Shown piece after piece: positions 28,195 to 36,205 of a DNA stretch of 64,000 nt. Source of the DNA: Acinetobacter sedimenti (lineage in GTDB: Bacteria; Pseudomonadota; Gammaproteobacteria; Pseudomonadales; Moraxellaceae); NCBI RefSeq assembly GCF_022601685.1, contig NZ_JAKUML010000001.1:1-64000 (forward strand), written 5' to 3'. The position numbers were made by a program, and so were the translations under genes. Below the pieces are notes generated by a model. The model searched no databases. It saw only the letters and a list, made by a program, of their open reading frames with translations, and was not told the origin of the DNA. Every line of letters starts with the position of its first letter. Within the stretch, counting starts at the first letter, position 1.

Positions 28195-28677
28195 ATGATG
28201 CAGTGTCCATGTGGTTCAAACCTTTCCTATTCAGCGTGCTGTGAAGTGCTACATCAAGGCAAAGCATTGGCACAGAATGCAGAACAATTGATGCGCTCAC
28301 GCTATTGTGCATATGTGTTGCAAGAGATTGATTATATTGTTCAAACTACAGTGCCATCGCTAAAAAACTTACTTGATCGGCAAGCAATCTTGACATGGAG
28401 TAAGCAAACTAAATGGGATGGGCTCGACGTATTAGCGCATCAAGAAAAACTTGGAAAAAGTCATGCGAAGGTTGAGTTTAAAGCCTATTTTTTGACGTCC
28501 AATGCAACATCTGTATCGGTTCGTGATGCACATCATGAGCGTTCTGCTTTTGTCAAAATTGCCGAGCGGTGGTACTTCATTGATCCGACGGTAGCTCTGC
28601 CAACCATGAAACAGCCTTGTATTTGCTGTTCACAGAAAAAGTTTAAGCAGTGTTGTTATCCATACTTGATGCGCTAA
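28195..28677 (+). CDS. ychJ: YchJ-family protein with SEC-C zinc motifs
   Basis: A 160-residue protein of the YchJ/UPF0225 family. It starts MMQCPCGSNLSYSACC, a SEC-C zinc-binding motif, continues through an NTF2-like fold with LMRSRYCAYVLQEIDYI, and ends in a second Cys-rich SEC-C motif PCICCSQKKFKQCC. Function is unknown, though SEC-C motifs often mediate protein or ribosome binding. The ORF extends upstream through the tRNA gene, which cannot be coding; ATG 28195 (or 28198) is the realistic start. Confidence 0.88.
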   Translation: MMQCPCGSNLSYSACCEVLHQGKALAQNAEQLMRSRYCAYVLQEIDYIVQTTVPSLKNLLDRQAILTWSKQTKWDGLDVLAHQEKLGKSHAKVEFKAYFLTSNATSVSVRDAHHERSAFVKIAERWYFIDPTVALPTMKQPCICCSQKKFKQCCYPYLMR

Positions 28678-28790
28678 ATCGTAGTAATACGTCTGCTTTT
28701 ACTGAGCAGGCTTTAGCGTCATTTTTCTCGAATTGATGAGAAATTTCGCTACAATATCGCTATCTTACGAAACACACTTTTGATGCAAAT

Positions 28791-29438
28791 ATGCTACTGA
28801 CAGTTATTTATATTATTGCGATTACCGCTGAGGCGATGACAGGTGCGTTATCGGCTGGGCGACGCAGTATGGATTGGTTTGGGGTGATTCTAATCGCCTG
28901 TGTAACTGCGCTTGGTGGTGGTACGGTACGTGACGTGGTGCTTGGGCACTATCCATTGACTTGGGTGAAGCATCCTGAATATTTGATTCTGACCACATGT
29001 GCGGCGTTGTTTACGATTCTAATTGCCAATTGGATGAAGCATCTGCGCAATATGTTTTTGTTGCTTGATGCGCTTGGTTTGATTGGGTTTACCATTATTG
29101 GGAGTCAGGTGGCGATCGAGATGGGGCATGGTTTTGTCGTAGCAGGCGTTGCAGGCGTGTTGACTGGTGTGTCGGGTGGTATTCTTCGAGATATTTTGTG
29201 TAATGATGTGCCTTTAGTCTTCCGCCGTGAGCTCTATGCGAGTATTTCATTCGCTGCGGTGGTGTTTTATTGGGTGTGTTTGCATTACATCAATCTAAAC
29301 CTTGAAATCACGGTCATTCTGACTTTAGTTTTTGGTTTTAGCTTACGTGTTGTGGCGATTTATTTTGGTTTAGAAATGCCAAAATTTATTTATAAAGAAG
29401 ATGATGAGAGTTCGGCATCATCTACTGATGATCATTAA
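28791..29438 (+). CDS. TRIC-like cation channel / UPF0126 (YicG) membrane protein
   Basis: A 215-residue inner-membrane protein with seven short helices in two repeats, each with a Gly-rich motif: GGGTVRDVVLG and GVSGGILRDILCND. These match the UPF0126/YicG family of bacterial TRIC channels, thought to conduct K+ or glycine. The acidic, Ser-rich tail (KEDDESSASSTDD) is probably disordered. Confidence 0.85.
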   Translation: MLLTVIYIIAITAEAMTGALSAGRRSMDWFGVILIACVTALGGGTVRDVVLGHYPLTWVKHPEYLILTTCAALFTILIANWMKHLRNMFLLLDALGLIGFTIIGSQVAIEMGHGFVVAGVAGVLTGVSGGILRDILCNDVPLVFRRELYASISFAAVVFYWVCLHYINLNLEITVILTLVFGFSLRVVAIYFGLEMPKFIYKEDDESSASSTDDH

Positions 29439-29545
29439 GTTTCGAGCTTCCAATTTAGTTAACTTATTCGATAAATTATGTTGTGCTTACTATGAAAAAG
29501 CGGAAAATTTTAGGCAAGGTCTTAAGGTTTATGCTCAAATACTAG

Positions 29546-29733
29546 GATTAACCTTCGGTTCGACCTACTTTTCTTTCGGGAAAAGTAGGCAAAACCATTT
29601 GTCAGTCGCAAACTCGGTCAAACGCCGAAATTAATACAATACCTTGAAAAACGGCATTTTATTAAAATTGTTCTGACCTCGAACAATGCGACTGACGTCC
29701 TTACGAATCAGATGATTTTTACTCATCTTAATT
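29546..29733 (+). repeat. Structured ~190-bp dispersed repeat, copy A
   Basis: Near-identical to 44945-45131 in its outer parts (29546-29620 and 29673-29697), with a divergent middle of about 55 bases. Internal inverted repeats are CCTACTTTTC/GAAAAGTAGG (hairpin) and GTCAGTCGC … GCGACTGAC, which folds the two conserved blocks together. No ORF is conserved between the copies. It could be a non-autonomous mobile element or a structured RNA. It follows the TRIC-like gene. Confidence 0.85.
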
Positions 29734-29832
29734 TAGAACTGGGATTGGGTTACTATTGTAGCTTTGATTATTTTGTGGCATGATTCGCACATTCTCGCTG
29801 AGTTGATCACAATTGATTCAGTGAACACAGTT

Positions 29833-29990
29833 TGACAAGGGGAGTAGCCTCCTCCAAACGAGAAGAAACTTTAAAATTTTTATCTTCTCGTGTCAGATAT
29901 CGTCAATACACTTTGCAAAAAGTCGGTATCTGAGCATCGTTAATGATTTACACCGTTAAATCTTAAGCGATGTAGGCAAGACCTTGATCA
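29833..29990 (+). promoter_or_regulatory. yybP-ykoY manganese riboswitch aptamer
   Basis: Contains the two conserved metal-site loops of the yybP-ykoY class: GGGGAGTAGC (29839-29848) and GGCAAGACC (29975-29983), separated by helices, including a GAGAAG/CTTCTC stem. It sits in the leader of a TerC-family gene, the classic yybP-ykoY partner (alx in E. coli). Known members sense Mn2+. An expression platform can be proposed (29978-30039). Confidence 0.82.
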
Positions 29991-30039
29991 TGTTGGTACA
30001 GGTGTTTTTTAACATCTGGCGACTGGTCGAGGTTTTTTT
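29978..30039 (+). terminator. Proposed riboswitch-controlled terminator
   Basis: ACCTTGA (29981-29987) can pair with TCGAGGT (30027-30033) immediately before seven T. The intervening loop holds its own hairpin CAGGTGTT/AACATCTG. The 5' arm overlaps the aptamer's AAGACC loop, so Mn2+ binding would compete with the terminator and turn the gene on. This mechanism is inferred. Confidence 0.55.
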
Positions 30040-30094
30040 GCGTCTATACGACGGATAAAAAATTTCCCCACATTGCCAGATGCAGGAGTGATTG

Positions 30095-31066
30095 ATGGAT
30101 TCTGTCGGTAATATATGGCTGTATTTGGTGTTTTTTGGCATCGTCTTTGTGATGCTATTGATTGATTTTCTTGGATTTAAGCAAAATCAAGGTGAAGCTG
30201 TTCCGGTCAAGAAAGCGGCTTGGTGGAGTGCGGCATGGGTCACTGTGGCGATGCTATTCGCAGGTGGTTTGTGGCTATATTTGCAACAAAGCATTGGTGT
30301 TGAAGTCGCTAACCAAAAGACTTTGGAGTACATCACAGGTTATCTGCTTGAAAAATCTTTAGCGATTGATAACGTTTTTGTGTGGTTGATGATCTTTGCT
30401 GCTTTCGCGATTCCGCCTGCGTTGCAACGTCAGATTCTGTTATACGGTGTGATTGGTGCAATTGTTTTACGAACCATTTTCATCTTGATTGGCGCATGGC
30501 TGGTTCAAGAGTTTTCGTGGATTCTTTATATTTTCGGTGCGTTTCTCGTCTATACAGGGATCAAATTCCTACGTGGTCAAGAGGAGGAGAGCAATGTCGA
30601 AAATATGGCATTGCTGAAATGGTTGCGTAAACATGTGCCGATCACGCAGTCTTTGCATGGTAATAAGTTCTTTGTGCGTGAGCAAGGCAAGTTGTGGATT
30701 ACACCGTTATTTGTGGTGTTGATCTTGGTTGAGTTCTCTGATGTGATCTTTGCGGTGGATTCGATTCCTGCGATTTTTGCGGTCACAACCGACCCATTCA
30801 TTGTACTAAGTGCAAACTTGATGGCGATCTTGGGACTTCGTGCGATGTTCTTCTTACTGTCAGGTGCGGCGGCGAAGATGCACTATCTGCCGTATGGTTT
30901 AGGGATTATCTTATTATTCATCGGCTTTAAGATGTTGATGCTCGATGTGTTCCATATGCCTGTATGGATTTCACTCGGCTTTATTGTTGTGGTGCTCAGT
31001 ATTACGGCGTATATGTCGATTCAATATGCCAAAAAGCATGATGATAATTCTCCTGATGCGAATTAG
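30095..31066 (+). CDS. TerC-family membrane protein (Alx-like, Mn2+ export)
   Basis: A 323-residue inner-membrane protein with eight or nine helices. EKSLAIDNVFVWLMIF and VEFSDVIFAVDSIPAIFAVT carry the conserved Asp residues of TerC/Alx proteins, implicated in Mn2+ efflux and in tellurite or pH response. AGGAG lies 6 bases before ATG 30095, so I prefer it to the TTG at 30092. The upstream manganese riboswitch supports a Mn2+ homeostasis role. A strong terminator follows. Confidence 0.9.
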   Translation: MDSVGNIWLYLVFFGIVFVMLLIDFLGFKQNQGEAVPVKKAAWWSAAWVTVAMLFAGGLWLYLQQSIGVEVANQKTLEYITGYLLEKSLAIDNVFVWLMIFAAFAIPPALQRQILLYGVIGAIVLRTIFILIGAWLVQEFSWILYIFGAFLVYTGIKFLRGQEEESNVENMALLKWLRKHVPITQSLHGNKFFVREQGKLWITPLFVVLILVEFSDVIFAVDSIPAIFAVTTDPFIVLSANLMAILGLRAMFFLLSGAAAKMHYLPYGLGIILLFIGFKMLMLDVFHMPVWISLGFIVVVLSITAYMSIQYAKKHDDNSPDAN

Positions 31067-31112
31067 CAGTAACAAGTTAGTAGTAATAAGTCATCCGTAA
31101 TATTCAGAAAAT

Positions 31113-31141
31113 AAAAAATCCTCCTAAAAGGAGGATTTTTT
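31113..31141. terminator. Bidirectional terminator between terC and the convergent peptidase gene
   Basis: AAAAAATCCTCC (31113-31124 region) and GGAGGATTTTTT around TAAAA form a symmetrical hairpin with T runs on both strands. It serves both convergent genes. Confidence 0.92.
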
Positions 31142-31164
31142 ATGTAAAAGAGTTTTCTTAAAAC

Positions 31165-32259
31165 TTAACAGCGTTGAATTTGATTAAAACGCTTATCTTC
31201 ACGTTTATGTGCGCTGACTTGTTGCAAGACTTTGTGAATAAAGCGTAATTTATCTAACACCGTACTAGACAGAATAAACGGATAAGCGTCTTCAAGTCCC
31301 ATACTTTGATTGAGTGAATTTAAACCATAAGATAATGCAAACCAGTTATTCAATGTGAGTTCGAAGTCTTGCGCATGAGTGGGTGCTTCGGTAAAGCGGA
31401 GTTCAGGTCCATTTTTATGACGCTTGTCCACGGTCATGCCAATGTGATATGCCGTATCTAAAGTGCTGAGCATATGTAGATAATGTGCCCATGTTTCCGC
31501 CCAATCTTCCCACGGATGGCTTGAGGCATAGGTGCTGATAAAGCGATCTTGCCAGTCTTTCGGAGCGCTATGTTCATAATAATGTTGCAAGGCTTGACTA
31601 TAATCTTGACGCTCATCACCAAAAATCTGTCGAAACTCATTAATCCAGCCGGTATTGGCGATCAATACATCAAAATAATAATGCCCACTTTCATGACGAA
31701 AATGTCCAAGTAAAGTCCGATAATTCTCCCCCATCGTGATACGAGTTTGCTCTCGATACAGATGATCTGCTTCATAAGCATTCAGTGTAATCACGCCGTT
31801 GGCATGACCAGTCATCACAGGATGATCTTCAGTCGGTACGAGGAAGTGAAAGCTTAGACCAAGCAAATCTTCAGGGTTTTGCTTCGGGCGAGGGAAGATG
31901 TCAAGTCGCTGAGTAATGTATAAAAAACGACGTTTGGAAATTTCAAGCTTTGACCAATATTCAATATTTTTTTCTTCATGTAAGTTTGGAATCACCGAGG
32001 TGAGCTGACATGAACTACAAAACTGTGCAGGATCGTCAGCATCAATCATCCAGTTACAGACATGATATTCCTGATAATTGGCGCAGGGGCGATAATATTT
32101 TTCTGAACCATCCAATGCTAGCCAACCTTGCTCGGTTTGCTCGAATGTCACCAAATCCTGACTTGCAGGTAAGTAACCAACGACCTTATTGCAATTGATG
32201 CATAGGCTATTGGTGTACATAATCTGCGAATGGCAATGATTACAGTAAAAAACTTTCAT
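31165..32259 (-). CDS. Putative zinc-binding metallopeptidase with N-terminal zinc ribbon
   Basis: A 364-residue protein of the COG4307-type family. Two CxxC pairs at the start (CNHCHSQ and CINCNK) form a zinc ribbon, and another Cys pair (CSSC) follows near residue 90. The central LLGHFRHESGHYYFDVL contains HExxH, the zinc-protease motif, and DWAETWAHYLHML may supply the third ligand. Family members are uncharacterised. It is monocistronic and predicted cytosolic, having no signal peptide. Confidence 0.8.
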   Translation of the reverse strand: MKVFYCNHCHSQIMYTNSLCINCNKVVGYLPASQDLVTFEQTEQGWLALDGSEKYYRPCANYQEYHVCNWMIDADDPAQFCSSCQLTSVIPNLHEEKNIEYWSKLEISKRRFLYITQRLDIFPRPKQNPEDLLGLSFHFLVPTEDHPVMTGHANGVITLNAYEADHLYREQTRITMGENYRTLLGHFRHESGHYYFDVLIANTGWINEFRQIFGDERQDYSQALQHYYEHSAPKDWQDRFISTYASSHPWEDWAETWAHYLHMLSTLDTAYHIGMTVDKRHKNGPELRFTEAPTHAQDFELTLNNWFALSYGLNSLNQSMGLEDAYPFILSSTVLDKLRFIHKVLQQVSAHKREDKRFNQIQRC

Positions 32260-32442
32260 AAAAGGGCAAACTAATCACAATCGTGTTCGATCATATTGTA
32301 GTTGGCTTAGATTGAAAAGTGGATGAGCAGATAAAGTGAAATATTTACTTAGCTACACTTGTTCAGTGTATGTTTTATGCGCTTTTTGAATAATTAACAT
32401 TTCGTGATTTAGCGCATCTACTGTGGTTTTTATGAAACTTAG

Positions 32443-32578
32443 ATTCTCACTTCAAAAGCAACATTCATCGCTGACAAAACACTTGATATTACTGCACAGC
32501 AGTCGATTGATAATACCCAAGGGCAATATAGTTCAACACAAGTCAATCTTGTGACAGCAAATTTAAATAGGGTCTAGA
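32443..32578 (+). pseudogene. Relic of a filamentous-haemagglutinin/CdiA-like gene
   Basis: An open frame of about 45 codons without start reads …ADKTLDITAQQSIDNTQGQY… and continues STQVNLVTANLN. This matches the beta-helical repeat pattern (L-x-I-x-A … N-x-x-G) of two-partner-secretion exoproteins such as FhaB or CdiA. It is cut at its 3' end by the left terminal repeat of the IS relic, whose TAG stops the frame at 32576-32578. Upstream, a TAG at 32440 ends it. Only this scrap remains; 32260-32442 shows nothing recognisable. Confidence 0.6.
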
Positions 32579-33172
32579 TAACTTTATCACAAATCAAAAG
32601 GTGTTAAAGTTAGGCTATGACTGGTTTAAACAAATATTGTAAGCGTTCACATATTTCTGAGGCTAAGTTTAGACAAATAATCAAACTATTTTGTCATGAT
32701 TTACCTGCGTCTAAAGTATCGCAAATGACAGATGTCAGTCGGGTGACCATCAACAGAATATATCTCAAGCTACGCATTCGTGTAGCGTATTTATGTGAGC
32801 AAGCATCGCCCTTATCAGGCGAAGTTGAAGTCGATGAAAGTTATTTTGGCGCACAGCGTGTACGTGGTAAACGTGGTCGTGGTGCAATTGGTAAAACCAT
32901 CGCCTTTGGCATCCTGAAGCGTGAGGGCAATGTCTATACAGAATCCATCATGGTAAGAATGAATTTGCTAGAGGCAACTCACACATCAACGGTATTGAAT
33001 TATTCTGGTCTTATGCCTAAAGAAGACTGAGAAAGTTTAATGGCATCGCTAATGAAAAATTCTATCTCCACCTAAAAGAATGTAAGTTTAGGTTTAACCA
33101 TCGACATGAAAATCTTTATGCTAAACTACTTAAAGAATTAAGGGAAAATCCACTCTAAACTTATCTAGACCC
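32570..33172 (+). mobile_element. IS1595-family element, internally deleted relic
   Basis: Terminal inverted repeats GGGTCTAGATAA (32570-32581) and TTATCTAGACCC (33161-33172) bound 603 bp, about 135 bp shorter than the intact relative at 104-841. The terminal repeats share only GGGTCT-type starts with that element, so this is a different IS of the same family. The flanks (TTTAAATA and TAAATGAA) do not form a target duplication, so later rearrangement is likely. Confidence 0.85.
32617..33158 (+). pseudogene. IS1595-family transposase, broken
   Basis: The first 105 or so residues match the transposase at 117-794 (EVDESYFGAQRVRGKRGRG is intact). Near 32950 about 135 bp are lost, removing the second catalytic Asp (HSDGW in the intact copy). 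The rest continues in another frame as NEFARGNSHINGIELFWSYA, then has TAA where the relative has a Lys codon, before RRLRKFNG and an end at ENPL. Three lesions (deletion, frameshift, nonsense) make it inactive. Confidence 0.88.
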
Positions 33173-33291
33173 TAAATGAAATATATAGTTTTGATCATTT
33201 TTTGAATCATTGTGTTGATTGAGACGGTGATCATTTCGGCTACGAATTATTTCATTTCACGTCTTATTACAGATTTAAAACTGGGGGAAAT

Positions 33292-35253
33292 ATGTCTTCC
33301 AAAACACCTTCTTGGTTTGCCAATGTCAATCCAAATGTGTTTTTTAGCACGGTGATCGTGATTGCGATTTTTATGGGATTGGTGCTCCTGACACCTGATG
33401 CGTTTGATCTCATCACACAACGATTAAATACATGGATTACTACATCGTTTAGTTGGTTCTATGTGCTTTCTGTGGCGATATTCTTATTGTTATTGGCTTA
33501 TTTTGCACTGTCTGATGCAGGGAAAATCAAATTAGGTCCTGACCACAGCCAACCTGAATATAGCAATAAATCATGGTTCGCCATGCTCTTTACCGCAGGT
33601 ATGGGGATTGGCTTGATGTTCTTTGGGGTGGCAGAGCCGATCATGCATTATGCCAGTCCACCAACAGGTGATCCTGAAACGATTGATTCTGCTCGGCAGG
33701 CGATGCGAGTGACCTTTTTCCATTGGGGCTTACATGCTTGGGGTATCTATGCTTTGGTGGGGTTGTCATTGGCTTATTTTGCGTATCGACATAATTTACC
33801 GCTCAAAGTTCGCTCTGCACTCTACCCCATGATTGGTCAGAAGATTCATGGTCCGATCGGTGATGGCGTGGATACTTTTGCTACGATTGGTACCGTATTT
33901 GGTGTGGCGACAACGCTTGGCTTTGGGGTGACACAGATCAATTCGGGGATGAATTATCTTTTTGGTATTGAAACCTCGACGACAGCTCAAGTGTGGCTGA
34001 TTATCGTCGTCAGTATGATGGCATCTGTATCTGTGGTGCTAGGTGTGGACAAAGGCATCAAACGCTTATCAGAATTGAATTTGATTTTAGCGATCAGTTT
34101 ATTGCTTTTTGTGTTCTTCGCAGGTCCAACGATTTATCTATTGCAGACCACTTTGCAAAACGTCGGTGATTACCTCAGTAATCTATTTAGCATGACATTC
34201 AATCTCTATGCCTATCAGCCGAATGGTTGGATAGGTGGTTGGACGATCATGTATTGGGCGTGGTGGATTTCGTGGTCGCCATTTGTGGGAATGTTTATTG
34301 CACGTGTGTCCAAAGGGCGTAGCGTGCGTGAGTTCATCGTTGGTGTGATGTTGATTCCAACAGGTTTTACATTGATTTGGATGGGCTTTATGGGTAATGC
34401 AGGATTGTATAATATCCTGCACAAAGGTCAGCAAAGTTTATTGACAGCGACACAGCAAGACTCATCAATGGCGCTATTTGAGTTCTTATCCATGATGCCT
34501 TTGGGTGGTGTGTTCCAAGTCGTAGCAACGGTATTGATCATTTTATTCTTTGTCACTTCGGCAGATTCGGGTGCGTTGGTGATGGATTATCTGACAGCGA
34601 AATCTGATAATTCACCGATATGGCAACGTCTGTTTTGGACTGCACTGGTGGCGTTTTTGGCAATCATATTGCTCTTGGCGGGCGGGCTTAAAGCCTTGCA
34701 ATCGGCAACGATCATGAGTGCCTTACCATTTACCGTGATTATGTTATTGATCTGTATTGGATTGATCAAAGCCTTAAAGGTCGATGTGACAAGAATGCAC
34801 GCTTTGCAAGGTGCGCGGACGACTCCATATGCTCTAAAAAATCCACGCAGTTGGCAACAACGTCTTGGCTTGATCATGCACTATCCACATCGTCAAGCGG
34901 AAGTTGCTCAGTTCATTCAGGATAATGTTCGACAAGCCTTTCTCAAGCTCGAAAAAGAGTTTGGTGTGCGTAATCTTGAAGTTCAAATCTCAGAGATAGA
35001 ACAGGGCTTACAACTGAGCGTTGATCATCTCAAAGAGATCAATTTTATCTATCAAGTGGTCGCAACAGAAACTGCACCACCGAGCTTTATGGCAGATATG
35101 ACTTCAGACGGTGAAGTTTATTATCAAGCTGAGGTGTTCTTGCGTGCAGGCGGTCAGGGCTATGATGTGATGGAATGGACAGTGGATGATTTGCTTCAAG
35201 ACATTATTGACCAATATGAACGTCATCTGCATTTCTTGAGTGTCGTGCGTTGA
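33292..35253 (+). CDS. betT: BCCT-family transporter, BetT-like (choline/betaine uptake)
   Basis: A 653-residue inner-membrane protein with twelve helices and the BCCT signature FTAGMGIGLMFFGVAEP plus the Trp-rich MYWAWWISWSPFVGMFIARVS. A cytosolic C-terminal tail of about 140 residues, ending HLHFLSVVR, resembles that of H+-coupled choline transporter BetT. BCCT proteins import choline, glycine betaine or carnitine for osmoprotection. No bet oxidation genes lie next to it, so the exact substrate is inferred. GGGGG lies 6 bases ahead of the ATG. Confidence 0.85.
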   Translation: MSSKTPSWFANVNPNVFFSTVIVIAIFMGLVLLTPDAFDLITQRLNTWITTSFSWFYVLSVAIFLLLLAYFALSDAGKIKLGPDHSQPEYSNKSWFAMLFTAGMGIGLMFFGVAEPIMHYASPPTGDPETIDSARQAMRVTFFHWGLHAWGIYALVGLSLAYFAYRHNLPLKVRSALYPMIGQKIHGPIGDGVDTFATIGTVFGVATTLGFGVTQINSGMNYLFGIETSTTAQVWLIIVVSMMASVSVVLGVDKGIKRLSELNLILAISLLLFVFFAGPTIYLLQTTLQNVGDYLSNLFSMTFNLYAYQPNGWIGGWTIMYWAWWISWSPFVGMFIARVSKGRSVREFIVGVMLIPTGFTLIWMGFMGNAGLYNILHKGQQSLLTATQQDSSMALFEFLSMMPLGGVFQVVATVLIILFFVTSADSGALVMDYLTAKSDNSPIWQRLFWTALVAFLAIILLLAGGLKALQSATIMSALPFTVIMLLICIGLIKALKVDVTRMHALQGARTTPYALKNPRSWQQRLGLIMHYPHRQAEVAQFIQDNVRQAFLKLEKEFGVRNLEVQISEIEQGLQLSVDHLKEINFIYQVVATETAPPSFMADMTSDGEVYYQAEVFLRAGGQGYDVMEWTVDDLLQDIIDQYERHLHFLSVVR

Positions 35254-35281
35254 TCTTGTCACGTTAAAATCTCATTATGCT

Positions 35282-35315
35282 TAAAAAGCCATTCGAGCCA
35301 TCGGGTGGCTTTTTC
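35282..35315 (+). terminator. Intrinsic terminator after the BCCT gene
   Basis: AAAAAGCCA and TGGCTTTTT flank an inner CGA/TCG stem, with a T tail. It starts 29 bases after the stop. Confidence 0.8.
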
Positions 35316-35512
35316 ATATGAACGATAATTTTTAAGCAATGAAAAATCGAAAATTAGAAAACGCCAATGGAGAAAAACCGTTACGGCAATGAATCTAGTA
35401 CAAATTCTTGCGTTAGGTAAATAGGGTTAGTGGATTGGATGTGCTATATTTTTCTCAAAAATACGTGCGCTTGAAAGTTGAGCGACAATAGATATAACAC
35501 AGGTAGTATTTC

Positions 35513-36169
35513 ATGGCGCAATTTGCAGTGATCGGATTGGGTAGCTTTGGTGCAACGGTTGCAACCGAGCTTGCCGCACTCAAGCATGATGTGATTGGCA
35601 TTGATTTGGTCAAAAAGAATGTTGAGAATATTTCCGAAAAACTAACGCATGCGGTGATCGCTGATGCCACCGATGAAACCGTGCTAAAAGAGCTAAATAT
35701 TCAAAGTAGCGATGCGGTGGTGGTCGCTATTGGTGAAGACATCGAAGCCAGTATTCTGTGTGTTTTGCATCTAAAAAATATGGGTGTGGAAAATATCTTG
35801 GCAAAAGCCAAAACCAATGCGCATCATATGATCTTGTCACATTTTAAAATCAAAAAAATCATTCACCCTGAAGAAGACATGGGTGTGCGGGTCGCACAAG
35901 CCTTGAACTATCCGTGGGTCAGTCGCTATATGTCGCTTGGTGATGATCATTACATCGTCAAAGTGGTGATTCCACTGCATTTGCGTGGTGTAAATCTACT
36001 TGGACTGATTAACAAGGCGAATGACATCACCATCGTTTTACTGAAACGACAGCAAAAAGTGGTATGTACTTTTGATCCTGAGTTTACCCTAGAATTGAAT
36101 GATATTTTGGTCTTGGAAGGACCATTAGTTGAGTTGAAAAAACTCTCCAATCGCTTCTTAAAAGTTTAA
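35513..36169 (+). CDS. ktrA: Potassium uptake regulatory subunit KtrA (RCK)
   Basis: Cytosolic ring-forming subunit that gates the KtrB K+ channel in response to ATP/ADP or c-di-AMP-like ligands. The Rossmann RCK_N domain starts FAVIGLGSFGATVATEL, a GxGxxG nucleotide site with Asp (DLVKKN) at the second strand end. An RCK_C domain follows (about 135-218). The 218-residue length is standard for KtrA/TrkA-single type. ktrB follows after 36 bases on the same strand. Confidence 0.92.
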   Translation: MAQFAVIGLGSFGATVATELAALKHDVIGIDLVKKNVENISEKLTHAVIADATDETVLKELNIQSSDAVVVAIGEDIEASILCVLHLKNMGVENILAKAKTNAHHMILSHFKIKKIIHPEEDMGVRVAQALNYPWVSRYMSLGDDHYIVKVVIPLHLRGVNLLGLINKANDITIVLLKRQQKVVCTFDPEFTLELNDILVLEGPLVELKKLSNRFLKV

Positions 36170-36205
36170 AAACTACTTTTAAAAAAACCATCAAAGTATC
36201 TCGCC

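Noticed and set aside
29401-29634. 77-codon ORF after the TRIC-like gene
   Set aside because: It reads into the dispersed repeat, has no good ribosome-binding site and its frame is not kept in the second repeat copy.
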